The translations under genes were made by a program, and so were the position numbers. Shown here one piece after another: positions 16,334 through 24,446 of a stretch of DNA of 64,000 nt (the first letter of the stretch is position 1; each line of letters starts with the position of its first letter). The notes below the pieces were generated by a model that was not told the DNA's origin, ran no database searches, and was given only the letters and a program-made list of their open reading frames with translations. The DNA lies in NCBI RefSeq assembly GCF_000687455.2, contig NZ_JGVW01000049.1, positions 178,368 through 242,367 on the forward strand. The letters run 5' to 3'. Origin of the DNA: Burkholderia sp. lig30. GTDB lineage: Bacteria; Pseudomonadota; Gammaproteobacteria; Burkholderiales; Burkholderiaceae.

Positions 16334-18337
16334 ATGCGCATAGTCGAGACTGATCCCACTTCCGGACCACCGGCTGCCCTCATGGAAAAGACCCAAGCGA
16401 TTGCGGCGCTCGGACAGCGTAGCTTGCTGCTGCCCGGCTGGATCAAGGCGGCGCTCTCCGCCAACGACCGTCTGAAGCTCTACCTGAGCGTGCTGCAGGC
16501 GGCAGCGGCGCATGCAGAGCATCCCGACGCCGACACCCTCGACCTGAGCGTGGAGCTCGCCGCCGCGCATGTCGACGCGCCCTGGCTGCGCGACCTGCCG
16601 GCCAGCGCGTCGCGCATCGACGGCACGCTGCTGCTGCCCGAGCTCGCGCGTCTTGCCCACCTGTTTTCCGACGACCTGCAGACGATGGCGCGTCCGCTCG
16701 TCGAATCGAACGGCGACGCCGCCCCGCTGCGTGCGCGCCTGCAGCACTGGCTGGAGTGGCTCGACGCGCTGCAGGGCGAACGTCTCGAAGGCGCGCAACT
16801 GCAGTCGCTGACCCGCGGACAGCGCGGCGGCGACGACAGCCTGCACGTGCTGGTGATGGACATGCACCGCGCGCTGAACCAGCTGGCCGGCACGGTATCG
16901 AGCGAGGAGATCGACGGCGCGCACGTGTGGCAGGTGCAGCCGGGCGACCGGGGCCGCATTGCCGCGTTCATGCGCGGGCTGAACCGCACCGCGCCGCTGA
17001 AGTTCGAGCATCCGGGGCTCGCCACCGCGGTGACGCGCGACGGCGAGCGGCTGCTGCTGCAAAACGACATCGGCACGAACGACGCGCACGTGCTGGTGAT
17101 ACAGGTCGAGGGCCTGACGATCACGCTCAGCTATTCGGATCTGCATCGCGCGCGCTTCGCGTTCTTCCAGGCGCTGCTCGAACCGTTCGGCGCGAACTGG
17201 CGCAGCGTGCAGTCGAAGGTGGATGCCGCGCTCAACGAAGGCGAGGCCTACACGTTCGGCACCGCCCGTTTCGACTGCGCGGACGAGCCGGCGCTCGACG
17301 CGGCGCTCGAAGGGATCGGCTCGCGCATCGTGTTCCTGATCGACTGGAACCGGGCGCGCAAGCGGCTGCTGCCGTTCGTCGACAAGAAAGGCGCGATCGC
17401 CGTGCTGCACGAAGCGGCCCGCCGCGACGCCGGGCACATGGGATGGCTGAAGGCCGGCGGCGACGCGCTGATCTACAGCGCGATGCAGGACGTCGGGCAG
17501 GGCGCGTTCCGGATCGGCGACCGGCTCGACGCGGTGCTCGGCGCGGACGACGCATGCGCATTCCTCGTCGAAGTGCTGCGCATGGCCAGCGCGGCGTTCG
17601 TCGGCGGACAGCCGGCCGCGCTCGTCGCGGACGAAACGCGCCTGCTGCTCGCGCGGCGCGTGCGCCAGCACAACACCGAATTCGACTTGCTCGAAGAGCA
17701 CGCGGCCTACTGCCATGCGCTCGCGCAGGCGATCAACGACGGTCTCGCGCACGACGTGATGGCTGCGGCGAGCAGCGGCGAAAGCGCCGCCCAGGATCTC
17801 GCGGCGCGCGCCAAGGTGTGGGAGCGTCAGGCGGATCACCTCGTGATGCGCGCGCGCGACGCGGCGCAGCGTCAGCCGCGCTGGCAGCCGTTCGCGCGTC
17901 TTCTCGAACTGTCGGACGACATCGCCGACGCGCTCGAGGAAGCGGCATTCCTGATGAGCCTGATCGCCGACGGTCATCAGCAGGGCTGGGACGGCGCGGT
18001 CCACGAATCGCTGTCGCGTCTCGCGCAAACGGTGCTGGCGGCGACGCAGGAGCACGTGAAGGCGCTCGCGATCGCGCGTTGCCTCGGCGACGCGAGCGAC
18101 ACCGCCGACAACGACAGCTTCCTCGCCGCGTCGTGGAACGTGCTGCGTTCGGAGCGTCAGTGCGACGAGCTGCTGCGCACGGCGCGGCGCGCGATTCTCG
18201 CGGTGGTGCGCGATGCGCCTGCGCTGATGCTCGCGAACGATCTCGCGTCGACACTCGAGCTTGCGTCGGATCGTCTGCTGGTCGCGGGCTACGCATTGCG
18301 CGACGTCGCTTTCGGAAAGGCTGGAGCACGCACATGA
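16334..18337 (+). CDS. PhoU/DUF47-like protein, partner of a half PPDK
   Basis: A soluble protein of 667 residues. The C-terminal part (about 455-660) is helical and reads like the DUF47/PhoU family (AAQDLAARAKVWERQADHLVMRARD, then LLELSDDIADALEEAAFLMSLI). The middle holds an alpha/beta region (DIGTNDAHVLVIQVEGLTITL through IVFLIDWNRARKRLLPF and MGWLKAGGDALIYSAM) I cannot assign. No signal peptide or membrane helix is seen. Its stop overlaps the next start (ATGA), so both are made together. ATG 16334 is used; ATG 16382 (MEKTQAIAALG) is an equally plausible start. By context it may prepare or regulate the substrate of the downstream phosphotransferase; DUF47 proteins elsewhere modulate phosphate transport. 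Function unproven. Confidence 0.72.
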   Translation: MRIVETDPTSGPPAALMEKTQAIAALGQRSLLLPGWIKAALSANDRLKLYLSVLQAAAAHAEHPDADTLDLSVELAAAHVDAPWLRDLPASASRIDGTLLLPELARLAHLFSDDLQTMARPLVESNGDAAPLRARLQHWLEWLDALQGERLEGAQLQSLTRGQRGGDDSLHVLVMDMHRALNQLAGTVSSEEIDGAHVWQVQPGDRGRIAAFMRGLNRTAPLKFEHPGLATAVTRDGERLLLQNDIGTNDAHVLVIQVEGLTITLSYSDLHRARFAFFQALLEPFGANWRSVQSKVDAALNEGEAYTFGTARFDCADEPALDAALEGIGSRIVFLIDWNRARKRLLPFVDKKGAIAVLHEAARRDAGHMGWLKAGGDALIYSAMQDVGQGAFRIGDRLDAVLGADDACAFLVEVLRMASAAFVGGQPAALVADETRLLLARRVRQHNTEFDLLEEHAAYCHALAQAINDGLAHDVMAAASSGESAAQDLAARAKVWERQADHLVMRARDAAQRQPRWQPFARLLELSDDIADALEEAAFLMSLIADGHQQGWDGAVHESLSRLAQTVLAATQEHVKALAIARCLGDASDTADNDSFLAASWNVLRSERQCDELLRTARRAILAVVRDAPALMLANDLASTLELASDRLLVAGYALRDVAFGKAGART

Positions 18338-19965
18338 AGGCACTCTCTCCCGAGGTCGCGCCGCACTGGCCCGACGCGTTGTATCTGATCGGCTGCGGCA
18401 GTCCGTTGCGCACGCGCGCGGCGCAGCAGGACGCGTCGGTGGAAACCGTCGGCGTCAAGGCGTTCAACCTGCTGCGCATGGCCGATCTCGGCCTGCCGGT
18501 GCCGCCGGCGTTCGTGCTCGGCACGCATTACTGCCGCGACGCGAACGCGCGCGAAGCGGCGACGTCGAGCGCAGTGTGGGGAAGCGGCCTGCAGGCGCTG
18601 GAGCACGCGACAGGCAAGCGCTTCGGCGATCCGAGGCAGCCGCTGCTGCTGTCGGTGCGCTCGGGCGCGCCGGTGTCGATGCCGGGCATGATGGAAACGC
18701 TGCTCAACGTCGGCCTCTGCGACGCGACGATCGCGGGCATGCTGCGCCAGACCGGCAATCCGCGGCTCGTCTGGGATACCTACCGCAGGCTCGTCGCCGG
18801 CTATGGCGAACTGATCGCGGGCCTGCCCGCGCAGGTCTTCGAAACGGAATACACGGCGCTCGCCGGCACGCGCGACGAACAGACGCTCGATTTCGCGGAA
18901 CTGCGCGAACTCACGCGCCGCTTCCTCGCCGCTTACGCGCTGGCCGCCGGCCAGCCGTTCCCGCAGGACCCGCAGGTTCAGCTTGCCGGCGCGATCGGCG
19001 CGGTGCTCGCGAGCTGGCAGGCCCCGAAGGCGAGCACGTACCGCAGCCGCTGCGGCATCAGCGATGCGTTCGGAACGGCCGTGACCGTCCAGGCGATGGT
19101 GTTCGGCAATGCGGGCGGCCGCTCGGGCGCGGGCGTCGGCTTTACGCGCGATCCCGTCAGCGGCGAGCCGGCGCTGTGGGTCGATTTCCTGTTCAACTCG
19201 CAAGGCGAAGATGTCGTGTCAGGCCGCCGCAGCGCGCGCGGCCACGACGAGATGGCGCGCACGCTGCCGGCAGCCTGGACTGCGTTGCGCGAAGCGGCCG
19301 CCACCGTCGAGCACGCGTTCGGCGATATGCAGGACTTCGAATTTACCGTGCAGGACGGCTGCCTGTACATGCTGCAGACGCGCACCGGTAAACGCACGCC
19401 GCAAGCGGCGGCACGCATTGCGCTCGATCTGTTCGACGAGGGCGTCGTGAGCATCGACGTGGCGCGCGAGCGCACGGCCGCCCTCACGCCGGCCGATCTG
19501 GTGCGCGTGCGCATCGCGGCCGCCGACGGGCATCCGTTGATGCCGCTCGCGCATGCGGCGAGCGCGAGCAGCGGCGTCGCGGCCGGTGAAATCGCGTTCG
19601 ACGAGGCGCGCGCGCGCGAACGGCATGCCGCCGGCGCGCCGGTGGTCCTCGTGCGCCGCGATGCCGAGACCGGCGACATCGCCGCGCTGGACGTCGCCAC
19701 GGGCCTGCTGACGCAACGCGGCGCGCGCACGTCGCACGCAGCCGTGGTCGCACGGCAACTGGGCAAGGTCTGCCTGGTCGGTTGCGCGGCGCTGCGCATC
19801 GATCTGTCGGCGCGCACGCTGCGGATCGGCGACGCGGTGATGCGCGAAGGCGACATCCTGACCCTCGACGGCGGCGACGGCGCAATCTATGCGGGCGCCG
19901 CGCGCACCGTCATCGAGCCGCTGAGCGAATTGCAGGCTCGCCTCGAGCGGCTGCGCGCGCCGTAA
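18334..19965 (+). CDS. PPDK-like PEP/pyruvate-binding protein lacking the C-terminal barrel
   Basis: 543 residues, against about 880 in full pyruvate phosphate dikinase. The ATP-grasp part is well kept: S107-V-R-S-G with PVSMPGMMETLLNVGL, AFGTAVTVQAMVFGN, and DMQDFEFTVQDG with LYMLQTRTGKRT. The swivelling domain has TSHAAVVAR with the phosphoryl-acceptor His468 and ends GDILTLDGGDGAIYAG. The PEP/pyruvate TIM barrel is missing, and no remnant follows before the next gene. It should be able to phosphorylate its own His from ATP and hand the phosphate to an unknown acceptor, perhaps through the coupled DUF47-like protein. The start overlaps the upstream stop (18334-18337). Confidence 0.85.
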   Translation: MKALSPEVAPHWPDALYLIGCGSPLRTRAAQQDASVETVGVKAFNLLRMADLGLPVPPAFVLGTHYCRDANAREAATSSAVWGSGLQALEHATGKRFGDPRQPLLLSVRSGAPVSMPGMMETLLNVGLCDATIAGMLRQTGNPRLVWDTYRRLVAGYGELIAGLPAQVFETEYTALAGTRDEQTLDFAELRELTRRFLAAYALAAGQPFPQDPQVQLAGAIGAVLASWQAPKASTYRSRCGISDAFGTAVTVQAMVFGNAGGRSGAGVGFTRDPVSGEPALWVDFLFNSQGEDVVSGRRSARGHDEMARTLPAAWTALREAAATVEHAFGDMQDFEFTVQDGCLYMLQTRTGKRTPQAAARIALDLFDEGVVSIDVARERTAALTPADLVRVRIAAADGHPLMPLAHAASASSGVAAGEIAFDEARARERHAAGAPVVLVRRDAETGDIAALDVATGLLTQRGARTSHAAVVARQLGKVCLVGCAALRIDLSARTLRIGDAVMREGDILTLDGGDGAIYAGAARTVIEPLSELQARLERLRAP

Positions 19966-20061
19966 GCGGCGGCAGCCGCCCGGGCCGTCGGCTATGCGCG
20001 CGCCCCCGGGCTTGCGCCCGCTGCGGTCATGCCGGCGAAGCGCATTCCGCGATGATCACGC

Positions 20062-20094
20062 GATAAACGATATATACTGTTTTTACTGTTTATC
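20062..20094. promoter_or_regulatory. inverted and direct repeats in front of the Lys/Ala-rich gene
   Basis: GATAAAC (20062-20068) and GTTTATC (20088-20094) are exact inverted copies. Inside lies a direct repeat of ACTGTTT (20076-20082 and 20085-20091) and a TATACT -10-like box. The element is 15 bases before the start codon and fits an operator for a ribbon-helix-helix protein, perhaps the gene's own product. Confidence 0.5.
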
Positions 20095-20109
20095 CATGAG
20101 GACGCGACC

Positions 20110-20616
20110 ATGAGCGAACCGAGCATCAAGAAACCGAGCAAGACGGCTTTCCATTTCCCGAAGAACGGCAGCGACGAGCAGGCGGCCGACGCGAAGGCAA
20201 CCGAGGCGAAGGCAGCTGACGCGAAGGCGGCTGACGCGACGAAGGCAGCTGACGCCGAGAAGGTGTCCGCAGAGGCGGCGGCCAAGCCGGCCTCGACGAA
20301 GGCGGCGAAGAAGAAGCGCGCGAACGGCGCGGAGGCCGCGACCGAGAAGGCCGCGACCGAAAAGGCGACGACCGAGACGAAAACCAAGCGGCAGAAGAAG
20401 GAAAAGGTGATTCGCGACAGCTTCACGATGCCGAAGTCCGACTACGAGAAGATTGCCGCGCTCAAGCAGAAGTGCCTCGAGGCAGGCGTGTCGGTCAAGA
20501 AGAGCGAACTGCTGCGCGCTGGCCTGCTGATGCTGGAAGCCGCCGCGGACAAGCGCCTGCTCGCGGCCGTCGAGGCGGTCGAGACCGTCAAGACGGGCCG
20601 GCCGGCCAAGTCGTAA
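20110..20616 (+). CDS. Lys/Ala-rich protein with ribbon-helix-helix-like C-terminus
   Basis: 168 residues in two parts. Residues about 25-100 are low-complexity, made of AKA/ADA/TEKA repeats with a basic block KAAKKKRANG, like the tails of histone H1-like bacterial proteins. Residues about 100-160 are ordered: KVIRDSFTMPKSDYEKIAALK, LEAGVSVKKSELLRAGLLML, a strand followed by two helices as in ribbon-helix-helix DNA-binding proteins. Start ATG 20110. It stands alone with its own repeat-rich promoter region. I infer a DNA-binding, possibly nucleoid-associated or autoregulated protein. No close family name can be given. Confidence 0.7.
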   Translation: MSEPSIKKPSKTAFHFPKNGSDEQAADAKATEAKAADAKAADATKAADAEKVSAEAAAKPASTKAAKKKRANGAEAATEKAATEKATTETKTKRQKKEKVIRDSFTMPKSDYEKIAALKQKCLEAGVSVKKSELLRAGLLMLEAAADKRLLAAVEAVETVKTGRPAKS

Positions 20617-20772
20617 CAGCGCCCGAAGCGCGGGCACGGCGGGGCAAGCGCGCATCCTGCGCGCCAACATGGTGCCGCCCCGCCAGGCCTTCCGGATCGC
20701 GCATGCGCCGCGTGCAGATCGGGGCGCTTCCCACTTGACCCGCCGCGGTGTCGCGGCACGCGCCGCCTGGCG

Positions 20773-21054
20773 TCAGAAGTCGTCGACCGCGAGCGTGATG
20801 CGCTCGCCGGTATTCGAGTCGATTCGCCGCTCGATGGCGACGAGGATCCGCTGCCTGCCGAGTTCGAACGCGAGCAGCAACTGCCGCGGGGTGGCATTGG
20901 CCGCGCCGAGTCGTTCGCAGACGACATCGGCCGGCAGCGCGAACGCGCAGAATCCCCAACCGAACGCATAGGCCGAGAACAGCAGGGTGGAATCGCTCGC
21001 GAGACTGGGCGAAGTGAGACTAGGTGCCAAATTAGCCATAGCTGTCGGGGTCAT
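20773..21054 (-). CDS. DUF1488-like small protein
   Basis: 93 residues from ATG 21054, which has GAGAAG just upstream on the minus strand. The pattern CAFALPADVVCERLGAANATPRQ then LLLAFELGRQRILVAIERRI resembles DUF1488, a small alpha/beta family found in Burkholderia. ATG 21039 (MANLAPS) is an alternative start. There is no signal peptide. It stands alone, with its 3' end facing the Lys/Ala-rich gene. Function unknown. Confidence 0.55.
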   Translation of the reverse strand: MTPTAMANLAPSLTSPSLASDSTLLFSAYAFGWGFCAFALPADVVCERLGAANATPRQLLLAFELGRQRILVAIERRIDSNTGERITLAVDDF

Positions 21055-21460
21055 CTTCTCTGGAAGTTCACATGCTTGCAAAGCGGTATGACGTTGGCGT
21101 GGCTACAGGGGACTGCCTGTCACGGCATGTGTCGCAGGTTCGAACGCAAGCCTGACTGCTCCCGCTCCATGACCGCGCGCAACAGGCGCTTGCGCCGGAC
21201 CGCCGTCCAGGCGCTGTCCACTATACACGACGCCTGCCGTCGGCGAGGGTAGCCGTTTCGAAGGTGAGTAAAGCGAATTCGCTTTACTCACGGCACGCGT
21301 GTGGCGTGCACGGCACCGGTGCTTGCATCGTCACCGCCCGTCAATCGGCATTCACGGTATTCGCGGCGTTCGCATTTCTGCACCATACTGCTGGGAGGGC
21401 CGCGCCTCGTCCGGCCCTGGCCTCCGGCAACGCAGCTTTCGTGATGTGGACGGTACGACG
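21055..21460. other. 406-bp intergenic region containing a perfect palindrome
   Basis: Between the DUF1488-like gene (minus) and egtB (plus). Apart from the palindrome at 21264-21291 I see no gene; the short frames starting MSKANSLYS on both strands are only the two readings of that palindrome. The region should contain both divergent promoters. Confidence 0.6.
21264..21291. repeat. perfect 28-bp palindrome
   Basis: GTGAGTAAAGCGAA (21264-21277) is followed directly by its exact reverse complement (21278-21291), with an EcoRI-like GAATTC centre. There is no spacer and no T-run, so it is not a standard terminator. It lies 170 bases upstream of egtB and is a strong candidate for a protein-binding site. 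Confidence 0.8.
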
Positions 21461-22672
21461 ATGAGCCTCCTCGCATCCCAGCTACAGCGCAGCTTCCGGG
21501 ACGTTCGCGCGCACAGCGTCGCGCTGACGAAGACGCTATCCGCGGAGGACCAGACGGTGCAGTCGATGCCCGACGCGAGCCCGACGAAGTGGCATCTGGC
21601 GCATACGACGTGGTTCTTCGAGACGGTCGTGCTGATGCGCCGCGTCGAAGGCTATCGTCCGTTCGATAACGCCTACGCATTCCTCTTCAACTCCTATTAC
21701 GAATCGCTCGGCCCACGCCACCCGCGGCCGCAGCGCGGCCTGTTGACGCGTCCGTCGCTCGCGGAAGTGCGCGCGTACCGGCATTACGTGGACGAAGCGA
21801 TGCTGCAGGCGCTCGCCGACGCCGATTCGCGCTGGCTGGAGGCGGCCGCGCCGGACATCGAGCTCGGCCTGCACCACGAGCAGCAGCATCAGGAGCTGAT
21901 CGTCACCGACATCCTGCACGCGTTCTCGTGTAATCCGCTGATGCCGGCCTACGCGTGCGCCGACACCGCGCGCGCCGCCGCGCCGGCCGCTGCGGCGCCG
22001 GTTCGCTGGCTGCGCCGGCCGGGCGGCCTCGTCGACGTCGGCCACGACGGACGCGGCTTTGCGTTCGACAACGAACGTCCCCGCCACACGATCATGCTGC
22101 CGTCCTACGAGATCGCCGACCGGCTCGTGACGAACGCGGAATTCGCCGCATTCATCGAGGACGACGGCTATGCGCGCCCGGCATTCTGGCTGTCGGACGG
22201 ATGGGCGATGGTGCAGCGCGACCGCCTGCATGCGCCGGCCTACTGGCGGGCGGCCGACGGCGCGTCGCGCGTGGGCTGGCATGCGTTCGGGGCGGATGGC
22301 CTGACGCCGCTCGCGCCGGATGCGCCGGTCGCGCACGTGAGCTTCTACGAAGCGGCCGCGTATGCGGAATGGGCGGGCGCGCGCCTGCCGACCGAATTCG
22401 AGTGGGAGGCCGCATTCGACGCCGACGGCGTCCGGCAGATGACGGGCTGTGTGTGGCAGTGGACGCGATCGTCCTACGAGCCGTATCCGGGGTTCCGTCC
22501 GCTGGCGGGCATCGCCGCCGAATACAACGGCAAGTTCATGGTCGGCCAGCAGGTGCTGCGCGGCAGCAGCGTCGCGACGCCGCCGGGACACGCGCGGCCG
22601 ACGTACCGCAATTACTTTCCGCCGGCCGCGCGCTGGCAGTTTTCGGGAGTCCGGCTTGCGCGAGACATCTGA
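21461..22672 (+). CDS. egtB: ergothioneine biosynthesis sulfoxide synthase EgtB
   Basis: Iron(II) enzyme that joins trimethylhistidine (hercynine) to a thiol donor and oxidises it. 403 residues from ATG 21461. The N-terminal DinB-like domain supplies the metal ligands: His48 in KWHLAHTTWFF, and H139-x3-H143-x-E145 in HHEQQHQEL. The C-terminal formylglycine-generating-enzyme-like domain has RLVTNAEFAAFIEDDGY, HVSFYEAAAYAEWAGARLPTE, CVWQWTRSSYEPYPGF and RGSS. It overlaps egtD by 17 bases. No EgtA/EgtC or EgtE is in the window, so the thiol donor cannot be told from here. Confidence 0.93.
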   Translation: MSLLASQLQRSFRDVRAHSVALTKTLSAEDQTVQSMPDASPTKWHLAHTTWFFETVVLMRRVEGYRPFDNAYAFLFNSYYESLGPRHPRPQRGLLTRPSLAEVRAYRHYVDEAMLQALADADSRWLEAAAPDIELGLHHEQQHQELIVTDILHAFSCNPLMPAYACADTARAAAPAAAAPVRWLRRPGGLVDVGHDGRGFAFDNERPRHTIMLPSYEIADRLVTNAEFAAFIEDDGYARPAFWLSDGWAMVQRDRLHAPAYWRAADGASRVGWHAFGADGLTPLAPDAPVAHVSFYEAAAYAEWAGARLPTEFEWEAAFDADGVRQMTGCVWQWTRSSYEPYPGFRPLAGIAAEYNGKFMVGQQVLRGSSVATPPGHARPTYRNYFPPAARWQFSGVRLARDI

Positions 22673-23672
22673 CCTGAGCGCCGCGACGGGCGGCATCCAT
22701 GCGGCCGACGGGCCGCACCCGGGCGAGTTCGCGCGCGACCTGCTCGCGGGCCTGTCGCGCTCGCCGCGCAGCATTCCGCCGAAGTATTTCTACGACGCGG
22801 CGGGCTCCGCGCTGTTCGACCGCATCTGCGAACTGCCGGAGTATTACCCGACCCGCGCCGAGCTGGCGATCCTGCGTACCCACGCCGCCGACATCGTCCG
22901 GCGGATCGGGCCGGGCGCCGACATCGTCGAATTCGGCGCCGGTTCACTGGCGAAGATCCGCATCCTGCTCGACGCGTTCGCGCCGGACAGTGCGCCCGCG
23001 CGCTACGTGCCCGTCGACATTTCCGCCGAGCACCTGCACGACTCTGCCGGGCGGCTGCGCGCGGCCTATCCGTGGCTGGACGTCGCGCCGCTGGCGGCAG
23101 ACTACACCCGGGCGGAGCAACTGCTGCCGCTGTCTGCGACACGGCGGCGGCGCATCGGCTTCTTCCCCGGCTCGACGATCGGCAATTTCACGCTGGACGA
23201 AGCGGACCGTTTCCTGCGCGACGCGGCGCGGCTGCTGCGAGGTGGCGCGCTGCTGGTCGGCGTGGATCTGGTCAAGGACCCGGACACGCTGCACCGCGCA
23301 TACAACGACGCGCAGGGCGTGACCGCGCGGTTCAACCTGAATCTGCTCAGGCGGGCGAACGCGGAACTGGGCGCCGACTTCGACCTCGACGGCTTCGCGC
23401 ATCGCGCGTTCTACGATCCGCCGCGCCAGCGTATCGAAATGCACCTCGTCAGCCTGCGCGAGCAGACGGTGCGCGTGCTCGGCCGCGCGTTTCGCTTCGA
23501 CGCCGGCGAGCACATCCACACGGAAAACTCGCACAAGTTCACGATCGACGGTTTCCGGGAAGTCGCGTCGCGCGCAGGATTCGAGCCGGGCGCGGTCTGG
23601 ACGGATGCGGCCGGACTGTTCAGCGTCCACTGGCTGCGCAGCCCGGGCGGAGGCATCGCGGACGGCGCCTGA
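22656..23672 (+). CDS. egtD: histidine N-alpha-methyltransferase EgtD
   Basis: Trimethylates histidine with S-adenosylmethionine, the first step of ergothioneine synthesis. The body from FARDLLAGLSRSPRSIPPKYFYD to the C-terminus matches the family: YYPTRAELAIL, the SAM loop VEFGAGSLAKIRILL, FFPGSTIGNFT, VKDPDTLHRAYNDAQGVTA and the substrate segment HTENSHKF. No in-frame ATG precedes the conserved part. TTG 22656 has GGGAG six bases upstream and gives 338 residues, so I take it as start; it lies inside the end of egtB, suggesting coupled translation. Confidence 0.92.
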   Translation: MRETSDLSAATGGIHAADGPHPGEFARDLLAGLSRSPRSIPPKYFYDAAGSALFDRICELPEYYPTRAELAILRTHAADIVRRIGPGADIVEFGAGSLAKIRILLDAFAPDSAPARYVPVDISAEHLHDSAGRLRAAYPWLDVAPLAADYTRAEQLLPLSATRRRRIGFFPGSTIGNFTLDEADRFLRDAARLLRGGALLVGVDLVKDPDTLHRAYNDAQGVTARFNLNLLRRANAELGADFDLDGFAHRAFYDPPRQRIEMHLVSLREQTVRVLGRAFRFDAGEHIHTENSHKFTIDGFREVASRAGFEPGAVWTDAAGLFSVHWLRSPGGGIADGA

Positions 23673-23792
23673 GCGCGTCGCCGTAATCGGCCGTTACCAC
23701 TCTCGCATGGCGGTTTCACCTGTATTCGACCCCGACGCCTACACTCCGAACCGTATTCACATGAAGCACTTCAATGTGCGCGGAGTGGCGAG

Positions 23793-24095
23793 ATGAACAA
23801 GAAGATTCTCGGTGCAGTGCTCGGTGTCGCAGTGCTGGCGGTCTCGACGGCCGCATCGGCCCATGTCGACGTGGCGATCGGTCTTGGCGTGCCGGGTGTC
23901 TACGTACCCGCGGAACCGGTGTACGTGGCGCCGCCGCCGGTCGCCTACGCGCCCGTCGCGGTCGGCTATCGCGGCTACGACGGTGGCTGGCGCGAACGCG
24001 AATGGCGCGAGCACGAGTGGCGCCGCCATGAATGGCGCGAACACGAATGGCGTGAGCATGAGTGGCGCGACGGCGGCCGCCGCTGGGGCTATTGA
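23793..24095 (+). CDS. small secreted protein with WREHE pentapeptide repeats
   Basis: 100 residues with a clear signal peptide (MNKKILGAVLGVAVLAVSTAASA). The mature part begins HVDVAIGLGVPGVYVPAEPVY, a Pro/Val/Tyr-rich segment seen in many small periplasmic proteins, and then changes to five copies of a five-residue unit of the form W-R-E/R-H/R-E, ending RDGGRRWGY. The repeat is encoded by a 15-base unit (23988-24062). The charge pattern suggests an amphipathic or polyelectrolyte tail. No family assigned beyond the general YXWGXW-like/secreted Burkholderia proteins. Confidence 0.78.
   Translation: MNKKILGAVLGVAVLAVSTAASAHVDVAIGLGVPGVYVPAEPVYVAPPPVAYAPVAVGYRGYDGGWREREWREHEWRRHEWREHEWREHEWRDGGRRWGY
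23988..24062 (+). repeat. five tandem copies of a 15-bp coding repeat
   Basis: Units start with TGGCG at 23988, 24003, 24018, 24033 and 24048, with a partial sixth at 24063. Third-codon-position differences between units (GAA/GAG, CAC/CAT) show it is kept by selection on the protein and is not a fresh slippage product. Confidence 0.8.
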
Positions 24096-24148
24096 ATCGG
24101 CACGGACGGGCCCCATATCGGACACTCCCCAATCCGGAGCGTGATCGC

Positions 24149-24397
24149 ATGAAAACCCACCGTATCAAACTGCTCGCGGCCACCGCCGCACTGGCCGCCG
24201 CGACGATCGGCAGCGCGCACGCCGCCGGCTGCCTGAAGGGCGCGGTCGTGGGCGGCGTCGCCGGCCACTACGCAGGACACCACGCGGTCGCAGGCGCGGT
24301 CGGCGGCTGCATCGTCGGGCACCATCTGGCGAAGAAGCACGCGCAGGAGCAGGCGGCACAACGCCAGGCCGCCGCGCAGGCGGCGCTGCCGCAGTAA
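24149..24397 (+). CDS. small glycine-zipper exported protein
   Basis: 82 residues from ATG 24149. A signal peptide (MKTHRIKLLAATAALAAATIGSAHA) is followed by AGCLKGAVVGGVAGHYAGHHA and VAGAVGGCIVGHHLAKKHA, a glycine-zipper hairpin with GxxxG spacings and two cysteines, and an Ala/Gln-rich tail. Such proteins insert in or lie on the outer membrane. It is 53 bases downstream of the WREHE-repeat gene and may be cotranscribed with it. Function unknown. Confidence 0.75.
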   Translation: MKTHRIKLLAATAALAAATIGSAHAAGCLKGAVVGGVAGHYAGHHAVAGAVGGCIVGHHLAKKHAQEQAAQRQAAAQAALPQ

Positions 24398-24446
24398 GCG
24401 CGACGGCGACGGGCGTGCGGCCTGGCGGGCGCGCCCCGGCTGCCGG

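Noticed and set aside
16756..19965. A 1069-codon frame seeming to fuse the DUF47-like and PPDK-like genes
   Set aside because: Its first 525 codons read the upstream gene out of frame as Arg/Ala-rich text; the PPDK protein has its own start at 18334 overlapping the upstream stop.
21103..21464. Two short frames with the shared start MSKANSLYS on opposite strands, as a duplicated small gene
   Set aside because: The identity is simply the two strands of the perfect 28-bp palindrome at 21264-21291; the rest of each frame is unrelated and shows no coding signs.
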